A DNA stretch of 46,273 bases from an uncultured Pelagibacteraceae bacterium (GTDB lineage: Bacteria > Pseudomonadota > Alphaproteobacteria > Pelagibacterales > Pelagibacteraceae), in contig CACJHS010000008.1 in the NCBI GenBank assembly GCA_902593235.1, forward strand, positions 1 to 46,273, read 5' to 3'. Below are positions 1 through 8,283 of the stretch, piece by piece. Both the position numbers and the translations under genes were made by a program. Each line of letters opens with the position of its first letter. Position 1 is the first letter of the stretch. Below the pieces are notes generated by a model. That model was not told where the DNA came from and did no database searches. It worked only from the letters and a program-made list of their open reading frames with translations.

Positions 1-1
1 A

Positions 2-763
2 TCAAGTTATACCACCATCAACAATAAAGCTTTGTTTTGTACATCCAGATGATTGATCTGATGCTAAAAACATTACCATTTGAGCAACATCATTAGGTTT
101 TAATTGTCTTTTTAAAGCCTGACTGTCTAAAATTAGCTTTTTGTACTTTGGTGTTAACCAATGTTTTATTTGTCTTTCAGTAGCTATAGATCCAGGGACT
201 ACTGAATTGGTTCTGATATTATATTTCCCATACTCTTGCGCAAAAGATCTAGTTAAACCTACTACTGCAGATTTTGCGGTTTCATAAACAACTTTATCAC
301 CTTCACCTAGCATCCAAGAAACTGAACTTAAATTAACAATCGAACCAGCTTTCATTTTTTTCATAGATTTAACGACAGCTTTAGCTGCAAAAAAATAATG
401 TTTTAAGTTGATTGCCATTCTATTTTCCCAATATTTTTCATCCACCTGATCTGTTGTGTGTCTATCATCATTGGCTGCATTATTAATTAAAGCATGTATT
501 GGACCTTTTTTTGCAATAATATTTTTAATTGTTTTTTCTAATTTATTGATGTCTAGCAAATTACATTCAATGAATGTTGGAGTTCTAAATTTATTTTTTT
601 TAATTTTATTTAAAAGTTTTTTTGTTTCTTTTAGATCAATATCTACAAAATAAACTTCGCTGCCTTGTTCACAAAAATGTTCGACTATTGAAGCTCCAAT
701 GCCTGAACCACCACCAGTAATAAACACTCTTTTATTTTTTAAATCAGAATATTTAACCTTCAT
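2..763 (-). CDS. Short-chain dehydrogenase/reductase (SDR), last gene of sugar ABC operon
   Basis: A 253-residue classical SDR that probably oxidises or reduces a hydroxyl of the sugar or polyol imported by the adjacent transporter, using NAD(P). Visible motifs are the Rossmann glycine motif GGGSGIG near the N-terminus, NNAAND in place of the usual NNAG, and the catalytic YETAK (YxxxK). Length is normal for the family. The start at 763 is preferred over an upstream in-frame ATG because a GAGGAG Shine-Dalgarno sits just before it and it begins directly after the ATPase stop. It is the distal gene of the operon running down from 4962. The substrate cannot be told from sequence. The gene is complete, with its TGA at the window edge. 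Confidence 0.88.
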   Translation of the reverse strand: MKVKYSDLKNKRVFITGGGSGIGASIVEHFCEQGSEVYFVDIDLKETKKLLNKIKKNKFRTPTFIECNLLDINKLEKTIKNIIAKKGPIHALINNAANDDRHTTDQVDEKYWENRMAINLKHYFFAAKAVVKSMKKMKAGSIVNLSSVSWMLGEGDKVVYETAKSAVVGLTRSFAQEYGKYNIRTNSVVPGSIATERQIKHWLTPKYKKLILDSQALKRQLKPNDVAQMVMFLASDQSSGCTKQSFIVDGGIT

Positions 764-764
764 C

Positions 765-1859
765 TTATATTCTCTCCTCAGTTTGAGCATCAAATAATGA
801 TGTTTGAGTTAAATCAAAATATAATTTTGTTTCTTTTGCTAATTCAATTTTTATTGTTGAGGGAAATTTAGCTAAAATTTCTTGATTAGCATAATCAAAA
901 GTCATTATCTGTTCGTGGCCGATATACTCACTTAAATCCGCTCTTAAATTAATTTCAAAATCACTTTCATTAGATTTTTTAAAGTAAATATGTTCTGGTC
1001 TTATACCAAAGAAAACTTCTTTATTATTTAAATTAGATTTATCTATAAATTCATAATCTTTAATTGGAATTTCAACGTTAGAACCACTTACTGAAAAAGA
1101 TATTTCACCCGAGCTTTCTTTTAAAATTCCTTTAATTAAATTCATAGATGGTGATCCAATAAAGTCAGCTACAAATGTGTTGCTTGGCTTGTTGTAAATA
1201 TTTTCAGGTGTATCATTTTGTTGAATAACGCCATGATTCATAATTGCAATTCTTGTCCCTAAACTCATCGCTTCAGTTTGATCATGAGTTACGTATACAA
1301 CTGTTGTTTTTAATTGTTGATGAAGTTTTTTAATTTCTCTTCTCATCTCAACTCTTAATTTTGCATCTAAGTTAGACAGAGGTTCATCAAATAAGAATAT
1401 TCTAGGTTCTCTTACTAATGCTCTTCCAATAGCAACTCTTTGTCTTTGTCCTCCAGACAATTGAGATGGTTTTCTTTCTAACAATTGATCAACTTGTAAA
1501 AATTTAGATACCTTCTCTAACTGTTGTTCAATTTTTTCTTTTGAAGTCTTTGCTTGTTTCAGACCAAAAATCATATTCTCTCTTACATTCATCGAAGGGT
1601 ATAAAGCGTATGATTGGAAAACCATCGCAATATTTCTGTCTTTTGGCTCTACTTTACTGACATTATAATCATCAATAAAAACGTTACCTTCGTTGATTGT
1701 CTCTAAACCTGCAATAATATTTAGTAATGTAGATTTTCCGCATCCTGAAGGACCTAATAAAACTAAAAAATTTCCCTCATCTATCTCTAAATTAATTTTT
1801 CTTAATACTTCTGTAGACCCAAAATTTTTTGATAGATCTTCAATTTTTAATGTTTTCAT
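765..1859 (-). CDS. Sugar ABC transporter ATP-binding protein (MalK/UgpC family)
   Basis: A 364-residue cytoplasmic ATPase that powers uptake by the two permeases encoded upstream. Walker A is GPSGCGKST (about residues 36-44), the signature is LSGGQRQR, Walker B is IFLFDEP followed by the D-loop LSNLD, and the switch histidine is in YVTHD. The C-terminal roughly 130 residues fit the MalK-type OB/TOBE domain, including the GIRPEH motif. Size is typical of the CUT1 class. It begins 2 bases after the stop of the MalG-like permease, so the genes are probably translationally coupled. It is a single ATPase and would act as a homodimer, in contrast to the two-ATPase transporter at 27105-29197. Confidence 0.95.
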   Translation of the reverse strand: MKTLKIEDLSKNFGSTEVLRKINLEIDEGNFLVLLGPSGCGKSTLLNIIAGLETINEGNVFIDDYNVSKVEPKDRNIAMVFQSYALYPSMNVRENMIFGLKQAKTSKEKIEQQLEKVSKFLQVDQLLERKPSQLSGGQRQRVAIGRALVREPRIFLFDEPLSNLDAKLRVEMRREIKKLHQQLKTTVVYVTHDQTEAMSLGTRIAIMNHGVIQQNDTPENIYNKPSNTFVADFIGSPSMNLIKGILKESSGEISFSVSGSNVEIPIKDYEFIDKSNLNNKEVFFGIRPEHIYFKKSNESDFEINLRADLSEYIGHEQIMTFDYANQEILAKFPSTIKIELAKETKLYFDLTQTSLFDAQTEERI

Positions 1860-1861
1860 TG

Positions 1862-2767
1862 TTATCCTTTCACTGCTCCTGAAGTTAATCCTCTAATAAA
1901 ATATTTACCTGCTAAAACATACACAATAAGTGTTGGTACTCCTGCTATGATTGCTGACGCCATATCAACATTATATTCTTTAACACTTGTACTAGATAAA
2001 ACCATGTTATTTAAAGCAACTTGAATTGGTGCTGCCTCACCAAAAGAGAAAGTTGATCCAAATAAAAAATCATTCCATATTTGTGTAAATTGCCAAATTA
2101 CAGTTACAACAATAATCGGTGCAGATATTGGAAGTAAAATTTTGAAAAATATTTTAAAGAAACCTGCTCCATCAATTCTTGCGGCTTTAACTAATTCTGT
2201 TGGAACAGAAATATAATAATTTCTAAAAAATAATGTGGTAAAAGGAATTCCGTAAACTGTATGAACCAAAACTAACCCAACAACAGAATTTGATATTCCT
2301 AACACTCCAAGAGTTCTGGCCATTGGTAACAATATTGCTTGAAAAGGTATAAAACATCCAAATAATAAAAAAAGGAAAACCCACTGATCTCCTTTAAATC
2401 TCCATTTAGTTAAAACATAACCTGTCATAGCTCCAATAAAAGTTGAAAAAAATACTGCTGGTACAACCATCTTGATTGAATTCCAAAAATATGGTCTTAA
2501 AAAAGTGTCACCAGCTCCATATCCTCGACCACCCCACGCTACAGCCCAAGATTCCAAATTTAATCCGCTTGGCCAACTTAAAAGTGTTCCTTGACGTATC
2601 TCTTCCATTGTTTTTAACGAAGTAACAACCATTACGTAAAGTGGAAAAATAAAATAAGAAGCAAAAAGAATTAAAATAAAATACAAAAACCATCTCAAAA
2701 ACATATTTGTATATTTAGATTTTTGTTCTAACTGCTGATAAGAAGAAGATTTTAAACTATCTTGCAT
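1862..2767 (-). CDS. Sugar ABC transporter permease, MalG-like
   Basis: A 301-residue inner-membrane permease with about six hydrophobic segments and a cytoplasmic N-terminal extension of about 25 residues. The EAA loop that docks on the ATPase reads ELVKAARIDGAGFF followed by ILLPIS, about 90 residues from the C-terminus, which is the CUT1 (maltose-type) arrangement. Its first 11 bases overlap the end of the MalF-like gene, indicating translational coupling. With the partner permease it would form the transmembrane channel. Substrate specificity comes from the binding protein and cannot be assigned from this subunit. Confidence 0.94.
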   Translation of the reverse strand: MQDSLKSSSYQQLEQKSKYTNMFLRWFLYFILILFASYFIFPLYVMVVTSLKTMEEIRQGTLLSWPSGLNLESWAVAWGGRGYGAGDTFLRPYFWNSIKMVVPAVFFSTFIGAMTGYVLTKWRFKGDQWVFLFLLFGCFIPFQAILLPMARTLGVLGISNSVVGLVLVHTVYGIPFTTLFFRNYYISVPTELVKAARIDGAGFFKIFFKILLPISAPIIVVTVIWQFTQIWNDFLFGSTFSFGEAAPIQVALNNMVLSSTSVKEYNVDMASAIIAGVPTLIVYVLAGKYFIRGLTSGAVKG

Positions 2768-3632
2768 TTTCTCTCCTTAATTCTGAATATAAATATGGGA
2801 TAATCACAGCTGCTACAGCCATAAACATCATCATCGCACTCGCAGCAGATAAACCAACTTGGCTTTTATGAAATGCAGTTTGAGTCATGTATAAAGCGGG
2901 CATAGTTGTTGATATGCCTGGCCCACCTTGTGTCAGTGCTACGATAAGATCATAACTTTTTATAGATATATGAACTAAAATTACAAAGCTTGTAAAAAAT
3001 ACAGGTCTCATCATTGGAAGTAAAATCTTCCAGTAAACCGTAAATAAACTTGCACCATCTATTTTTGCTGCCTTAACAATTTCATCTTCTACTGACCTTA
3101 ATCCAGCTAAAAATAGAGCCATCACAAACCCTGCAGATTGCCAAACACCTGCAATAACTATGGTATAAATGGCCATCTCCCTATCTACTAACCAATCAAA
3201 GGTAAAGTTCTCAAAACCCCAGTCTCTAAACATTTTTTGGATACCTAAAGTTGGATTTAATATCCATTTCCATGCGGTTCCTGTAACGATAAAAGATAGC
3301 GCCATAGGATACAAATAAATAGTTCTTAGCAAACCTTCTGCTCTGATTTTTTGGTCTAAAAAAATTGCAAGAATTATTCCTATAACAACACAGAAGATTA
3401 AAAATAGTGCTGTAAAAATAAGCAAATTATCTACTGCAATAAGCCATTTTCTTGATGCCCAAAGCTTCTCATACTGACCAAATCCCCAAAGTTCATACTT
3501 TGGAAGAATTTTAGAATTGGTAAAAGATATATATAAAGTCCAAAGTACAAATCCATAAACAAACCAGCCAATCAAACCAACAGCTGGAGCCATTACAATT
3601 TTAGGTAAATTTTTTTCTAACCACTTGAACAT
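2757..3632 (-). CDS. Sugar ABC transporter permease, MalF-like
   Basis: A 291-residue membrane protein with about six transmembrane segments and the EAA-loop sequence EIVKAAKIDGASLF followed by ILLPMMRP. It lacks the extra N-terminal segments and large periplasmic domain of E. coli MalF and matches the shorter CUT1 permeases (UgpA type). The start at 3632 gives a plausible N-terminus (MFKWLEKNLPK) ahead of the first membrane segment. A strong hairpin (3664-3693) separates it from the upstream binding-protein gene, so its expression probably depends on read-through. Its 3' end overlaps the next permease gene by 11 bases. Confidence 0.93.
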   Translation of the reverse strand: MFKWLEKNLPKIVMAPAVGLIGWFVYGFVLWTLYISFTNSKILPKYELWGFGQYEKLWASRKWLIAVDNLLIFTALFLIFCVVIGIILAIFLDQKIRAEGLLRTIYLYPMALSFIVTGTAWKWILNPTLGIQKMFRDWGFENFTFDWLVDREMAIYTIVIAGVWQSAGFVMALFLAGLRSVEDEIVKAAKIDGASLFTVYWKILLPMMRPVFFTSFVILVHISIKSYDLIVALTQGGPGISTTMPALYMTQTAFHKSQVGLSAASAMMMFMAVAAVIIPYLYSELRRENAR

Positions 3633-3663
3633 TATAAATATTTTTTATTTTTAGATTTAAAAA

Positions 3664-3693
3664 AAAAGGCCACTTTATCAAAAGTGGCCTTTT
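3664..3693 (-). terminator. Intrinsic terminator-like hairpin between binding-protein and permease genes
   Basis: The sequence forms a perfect 13-bp stem (AAAAGGCCACTTT with its complement) around a 4-base loop at 3677-3680. Read on the minus strand, the stem is followed by a run of nine T. It lies 12 bases after the stop of the binding-protein gene and about 30 bases before the first permease start. Because the same operon continues, it probably acts as a partial terminator that keeps binding-protein mRNA in excess. It could also protect the 3' end of a processed transcript. Confidence 0.85.
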
Positions 3694-3705
3694 AATTTTT
3701 ATGTA

Positions 3706-4962
3706 CTACATATTAGCTAAAACTGAGTCAGCTAAAGCGTTAGCAGCATCTACAGATGACATATCAGAGTTAAAGTGCTCTGTAATGATATCTTGTAGGG
3801 CAGCTTTCATAGTATTACCTTGAGCCATACCGTGAGCAAAACTTGGAACTAATCCACCGCTTGCACCTGCAGTTTTAATATCTGCATTAGATGTTTTTGC
3901 ACACTTGTCAAATTCATCCATTGATACGTCTAAACGTGCCGGAATAGAACCTTTGTATAGGTTGAAAACTTTTTGAAAGTTTTTACCCATCATAAGCTTA
4001 GCTAATAACTTTTGGCCAGCTTGTTTATCTGGATCGCTAGATTTGTAAAAGATAAAACTATCTACGTTATATAAGTATCCATTGTTTGAAGGAGTGGCAG
4101 CACAATAGTAATCTACACCTGGAACTTTTCCTGCAGCTGTAAATTCGCCTTTTGCCCAGTCACCCATAATTTGGAAACCAGCTTTTCCTTCAATAACCAT
4201 ACCAGTAGCAACGTTCCAGTCTCTTCCTGGACTACCTTCGTCAGTAAACCCTTGTAGTTTTCTCATTTGATCAAAAACTTTAACTGTTGTTTCACTTCTT
4301 AAACAGCTTTCTTTAAGATCTACATAACAATTTTTGTAATAGTTATTTCCTCCAATACCCATAGCAACTGCTTCAAATACTGTAGCGTCTTGCCAAGCTT
4401 GACCACCATGTGCAAATGGAATGATACCAGCAGCTTGTAATTTTTCAGCAGCAGCATTTAACTCATCCCAAGTAGTTGGAACTGAAATACCGTTTGCATC
4501 AAATACAGCTTTGTTTGCCCACATCCAGTCAATTCTGTGAATGTTTACTGGAGCAGCACAATAAGGTCCGCTATTATTTTCACACTTGTGAATTGCTGCA
4601 ATCATTGGGTCTAATAAATTGTCCCAACCTTCTGCTTTAGCAACTTCATCAATGTTATATGGAGCTACAACACCTTCTTGGTCATACTCTTGAATTGTAG
4701 GTCCTTTAATTTGAGATGCAGATGGAGGATCTCCAGCAACAATTCTTGCTTTTAATGCAACGTTAGCAGCGTCTCCACCACCACCTGTTACAGGCATGTC
4801 CATCCATTCACCACCGTTTGCAGCGAAATCATCTTTTAAAACTTTAAGTGCAGCAGCTTCACCACCAGACGTCCACCAGTGCAAAACCTCAATCTTAGGT
4901 CCTGCAATTGATGAAGTAGATGTGAACGCTAAAGTAATTAAAGCGATCATTAGTTTTTTCAT
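3706..4962 (-). CDS. Periplasmic sugar-binding protein (extracellular solute-binding family 1)
   Basis: A 418-residue MalE-type binding protein that captures the substrate in the periplasm and delivers it to the permeases encoded downstream. An N-terminal Sec signal peptide is visible, with likely cleavage after Ala20 (motif S-I-A). The mature protein opens with IEVLHWWTSGGEAAALKVL, which is typical of family 1 glucose/mannose and other monosaccharide binders. Aromatic residues such as DWMWANK and GDWAKGEF recall glucose-type binders, but the ligand is not decidable. The purine-rich AAGAGGAAGAGAAG lies just before the ATG. It is the first gene of the ABC part of the operon, and a terminator-like hairpin follows immediately. 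Confidence 0.93.
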   Translation of the reverse strand: MKKLMIALITLAFTSTSSIAGPKIEVLHWWTSGGEAAALKVLKDDFAANGGEWMDMPVTGGGGDAANVALKARIVAGDPPSASQIKGPTIQEYDQEGVVAPYNIDEVAKAEGWDNLLDPMIAAIHKCENNSGPYCAAPVNIHRIDWMWANKAVFDANGISVPTTWDELNAAAEKLQAAGIIPFAHGGQAWQDATVFEAVAMGIGGNNYYKNCYVDLKESCLRSETTVKVFDQMRKLQGFTDEGSPGRDWNVATGMVIEGKAGFQIMGDWAKGEFTAAGKVPGVDYYCAATPSNNGYLYNVDSFIFYKSSDPDKQAGQKLLAKLMMGKNFQKVFNLYKGSIPARLDVSMDEFDKCAKTSNADIKTAGASGGLVPSFAHGMAQGNTMKAALQDIITEHFNSDMSSVDAANALADSVLANM

Positions 4963-5153
4963 ATCTTCTCTTCCTCTTTTTTTATTTAGTTAACTATTTT
5001 TTAAAACGAAACTATAAGTAGAATAATTCTCAATTGATAACTAAAAAAACGTTATTCAACTAAGAGTTGATATTGATTTTTTTTCTTATTTAGTAATGTT
5101 TTTTTTAATTATAAAAAAAATTTTTTTTTTTGATTCTACTTTTAGTTGAAGTT
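4963..5153. promoter_or_regulatory. 191-bp leader of the sugar ABC operon with three related AACTAWRAGT elements
   Basis: This is the largest non-coding gap in the window. It holds AACTATAAGTAGAAT on the plus strand (5010-5024) and a near-identical copy inverted at 5133-5147, with 14 of 15 bases matching. Between them is TCAACT-AAG-AGTTGA (5056-5070), a 6+6 inverted repeat that shares the AACTAA core. Long T and A runs lie at 5101-5130. The arrangement looks like operators for a regulator of the binding-protein gene, though two inverted copies could also form a long-range stem in the leader RNA. No regulator gene lies next to it. Confidence 0.4.
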
Positions 5154-6056
5154 CTAATATGTCGCGCTTCTTCCTAATCTTGCAGCACCACGTACACCAC
5201 TAGCATCACCAAATTTAGGTTTTAAAAAAACACCCTCATATTCTCTCCCAATTACAAACTTTCTAACCAATGAGTCTATTTCATGTAAAAAATCAATTTC
5301 GTTTGAAACTCCTCCTCCAAAAATAAAAGCATCAGGATCTAAAATATTTATGATGCTTGAAAGAGACATTGCTAAGTTTACTTTAAAATCATCTATAAAT
5401 CTTTCAGCATCTAAATCATGTTTTCTATTTAATTCAAAAATTTCATTAGCTTTTAAATTTTTTCCATAAAGTTTCTTAAATCTTTTTGCTAAACTTAATC
5501 CAGATAAAAAACTTTCAATCTCCGCTTCCCTTGCATTACTTGAGTCAAAATTTTCTTTCTTAGCTGCAAAATATGGAATTTGGTTGTGTCCCCATTCCCC
5601 TGCTACTCCATTTGAGCCAGTAATAATTTTTTTATCTATTACTAAACCACCTCCAACTCCTGAACCTAATATAATTCCGTAAACGATTTTATAATGTGTA
5701 CCAGCTCCATCTATTGCTTCGGATAAAGCAAAACAGTTTGCATCATTTTCACAAAACACCTCTTTTCCAAGAGCTTTACGTAGATCACTTTGAAATGGTT
5801 TTTTTTCTAACCAAGTAATATTTGGAGCATTTTTTACTAATCCAGTTTGAGGAGAATGAACTCCTGGATGACAAACACCAATTGGAAGATTTTTTTTAAA
5901 CTCTTGTTCTAATTTTCTGTGGATATCTCTTATGGCAGTTATAATTTGGGTATACTCCTTTGGACACGATATTCTTGATCTGTGTTTTTCATTCCCATTC
6001 TCTTCAAGTACAACACTCTCAATTTTAGTTGCGCCTACATCGATACCTACTTGCAT
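5154..6056 (-). CDS. ROK-family sugar kinase lacking the zinc-binding cysteine motif
   Basis: A 300-residue protein of the ROK family (sugar kinases such as fructokinase, glucokinase and N-acetylmannosamine kinase). The N-terminal phosphate loop DVGATK is at residues 6-11, the catalytic aspartate is Asp105 in CENDANC, and the adenosine-site glycines read GSGVGGG. GEWGH (153-157) keeps the family histidine. The usual CxCGxxGCxE zinc motif that should follow is absent; residues 158-180 contain no cysteine. There is no N-terminal helix-turn-helix, so it is a kinase rather than a repressor. It starts 2 bases after the SDR stop and probably phosphorylates the sugar handled by this cluster. The substrate is unknown. 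Confidence 0.88.
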   Translation of the reverse strand: MQVGIDVGATKIESVVLEENGNEKHRSRISCPKEYTQIITAIRDIHRKLEQEFKKNLPIGVCHPGVHSPQTGLVKNAPNITWLEKKPFQSDLRKALGKEVFCENDANCFALSEAIDGAGTHYKIVYGIILGSGVGGGLVIDKKIITGSNGVAGEWGHNQIPYFAAKKENFDSSNAREAEIESFLSGLSLAKRFKKLYGKNLKANEIFELNRKHDLDAERFIDDFKVNLAMSLSSIINILDPDAFIFGGGVSNEIDFLHEIDSLVRKFVIGREYEGVFLKPKFGDASGVRGAARLGRSATY

Positions 6057-6058
6057 AA

Positions 6059-6808
6059 CTAATATGTAGCTCTTCCACCACTTAAATCAAATACTGCCGC
6101 AGTCGAAAATGAATTTTCTTCACTAGCTAACCAAGTAACTAATGATGCTAATTCTTCAACCTTTGCAAATTTGTTTCTAGGAATTTTTGATAACATATAA
6201 TTGATATGTTCCTCTGTCATTTGATCAAAAATTCTTGTTTTAGCTGCTGCTGGTGTTACACAATTTACAGCTATATTTTTTTGCGCAAGCTCTTTACCTA
6301 GAGATTTTGTTAAACCAATAACTCCTGCCTTAGATGTGCTGTATGCACTTGCATTTGGATTACCTTCTTTTCCAGCAATTGATGCAATATTAACTATTCT
6401 TCCATAATCATTTTTTAGCATAAATGGAACAACTGCTTTACAACAATAGAAAACAGAATTTAAATTTAAGTTCATTACTTTTTTCCATTCATCTAAAGGA
6501 TATTCAGCGACAGTGGTATTCATACCTGCAATACCTGCGTTATTAACAAAAATATCTATTTTTCCATATTTTTCTTCTACTTCTTCTAAATTTTTATTTA
6601 CTATTTCAAAATTAGTTACGTCTACGATTTGATGACTGAGGTGTTCTGATTTTACTTTATCAATCGCCTCTTTAGCTGCATTTTCATCAATGTCCCAAAT
6701 CACAACTTTTGCACCTGCTTCGATAAATCTTTCAGTTATTGCTAAGCCAAATCCTTGTGCTCCACCTGTAACAACTGCCACTCTATTATTTAGATCATAC
6801 TTAATCAT
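6059..6808 (-). CDS. Short-chain dehydrogenase/reductase (SDR), FabG-like
   Basis: A 249-residue NAD(P)-dependent oxidoreductase of the classical SDR family. GGAQGFG provides the cofactor glycine motif, NNAG is intact, and the catalytic tyrosine and lysine are in YSTSK. The fold resembles 3-oxoacyl-ACP reductase, but the operon context (TctCBA transporter upstream, ROK kinase downstream) argues for a sugar or sugar-acid dehydrogenase rather than fatty-acid synthesis. Its ATG overlaps the tctA stop in an ATGA junction, so it is translationally coupled to the transporter. Confidence 0.88.
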   Translation of the reverse strand: MIKYDLNNRVAVVTGGAQGFGLAITERFIEAGAKVVIWDIDENAAKEAIDKVKSEHLSHQIVDVTNFEIVNKNLEEVEEKYGKIDIFVNNAGIAGMNTTVAEYPLDEWKKVMNLNLNSVFYCCKAVVPFMLKNDYGRIVNIASIAGKEGNPNASAYSTSKAGVIGLTKSLGKELAQKNIAVNCVTPAAAKTRIFDQMTEEHINYMLSKIPRNKFAKVEELASLVTWLASEENSFSTAAVFDLSGGRATY

Positions 6809-8283
6809 AATTTCTTTCTAAATTTTTTTGATCTTATTAAAGGAAAAGCTAGAGCAATTAAAGACAAAATAAAGAATGTTAAAGCAATTGGTCTTGTAAA
6901 AAACATCAACCAATTACCATCAAATATAACCAGAGATTGTCTTAAAGTTCCTTCAACTAACTCACCCAAAATTAATCCAATGATAACTGGAACGACTGAA
7001 AAACCATATCTTCTCATGAAAAAACCTAGCACTCCAAAAAATAACATTATCCAAACATCTATTATGGATTGATTTAAAGAATAAGTTCCACATACTGAAA
7101 CTGCGAATATCATTGGCCATAAGATTTTATTGGGTACTAAAGTTATTCTTGCAAATATTTTTGCTCCAAAAAATCCAAAAATAAAAAAGAGGATATTAGC
7201 TATTAGCATGGCGCCAAATATTCCATATAAGAAATCTGGTTGCTCTCTAAACAAATCTGGCCCAGGTCTAACACCATGAATAATTAATCCCGTCAGTATA
7301 ACGGCTGTTGTTGCGCTACCAGGAATACCCAGCGCTAAAGTTGGAACCATAGCGCCACCTGTTGCCGCATTATTTGCCGCTTCTGCTCCTGCAATTCCTT
7401 CTATTGATCCTTTTCCAAATTCTTCTGGATTTTTTGAAAATCTCTTCGCCTCAGAATAACCAATTAAAGAAGCAACTGTTCCACCTTCTGCAGGTAGTAC
7501 TCCAATAAACGATCCAATCCCACTTGATCGCAATATTGTTTTCCATGTTTTTTTATAATCATCTTTACTTGGTAATTTAATTGCTTTTAAAGCAATCCTA
7601 TTAAAAATTTGATTTATCAAAGTTGATTGAGTTAACATTTCGCTCATTGCAAAAAGTCCAACCACTACTGGTATAAATCCTATTCCTTCAGTTAATTCAT
7701 TGATCCCAAAAGTAAAACGATCAATTGAAGTCATAAAATCTTTACCAACTGTAGAAATCAATATTCCAAAAGCACCTGCAATTAAATTTTTAATTGGACT
7801 ACCTTCACCAATCGATGCAAGCATTGTTAAACCAAATATTGCTAATGCAAAATATTCTGGCTGACCAAACTCATAAGCAAGTTGTGCTAATATAGGAGCA
7901 AAGAAAACTAATATAACAACACTAAAAATACCTCCAACAGTACTTGAGACTGTTGCCATACCTAAAGCTCTTCCAGCTTCGCCTTTTTGTGCTAGAGGAT
8001 AGCCATCTAAACAAGTGGCTGCGGCCGCTGGGGTCCCTGGTGTATTAATAAGTACAGCAGTTATTGCACCACCATAGGTTCCTGCACAATAAATAGAAGT
8101 TAATAAAACAATTGCAGATAATGGATCTAGTGTCATTGTGAAAGGGAGTATTAATGCTCCACCTGTTGTTGGTCCTAAACCAGGTAACACACCTAATATC
8201 AAACCAAATAAAGTTCCAAAAAATAAAACTAATAATAGTTTAGAACTGAAAAGTGGTGCCAACATTAATAATAAATTATCCAT
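6805..8283 (-). CDS. tctA: Tripartite tricarboxylate transporter, large membrane subunit TctA
   Basis: A 492-residue polytopic membrane protein of the TctA family, the secondary-transport subunit of binding-protein-dependent TTT systems. Family hallmarks are GLILGVLPGLGPTTGGALILP near residue 25-45 and the repeated motif GIPGSATTAVILTGL in the second half. Roughly twelve hydrophobic segments can be traced and length is normal (about 500). It begins right after the tctB stop (TAA then ATG) and overlaps the following SDR by 4 bases. TTT systems usually carry di- or tricarboxylates or related acids; the actual substrate is not known here. Confidence 0.95.
   Translation of the reverse strand: MDNLLLMLAPLFSSKLLLVLFFGTLFGLILGVLPGLGPTTGGALILPFTMTLDPLSAIVLLTSIYCAGTYGGAITAVLINTPGTPAAAATCLDGYPLAQKGEAGRALGMATVSSTVGGIFSVVILVFFAPILAQLAYEFGQPEYFALAIFGLTMLASIGEGSPIKNLIAGAFGILISTVGKDFMTSIDRFTFGINELTEGIGFIPVVVGLFAMSEMLTQSTLINQIFNRIALKAIKLPSKDDYKKTWKTILRSSGIGSFIGVLPAEGGTVASLIGYSEAKRFSKNPEEFGKGSIEGIAGAEAANNAATGGAMVPTLALGIPGSATTAVILTGLIIHGVRPGPDLFREQPDFLYGIFGAMLIANILFFIFGFFGAKIFARITLVPNKILWPMIFAVSVCGTYSLNQSIIDVWIMLFFGVLGFFMRRYGFSVVPVIIGLILGELVEGTLRQSLVIFDGNWLMFFTRPIALTFFILSLIALAFPLIRSKKFRKKL

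Noticed and set aside
5101..5131. Long T/A runs before the ROK stop as an intrinsic terminator
   Set aside because: There is a T/A tract but no stable GC-containing stem next to it; any termination would rely on the weak repeats noted in the leader.
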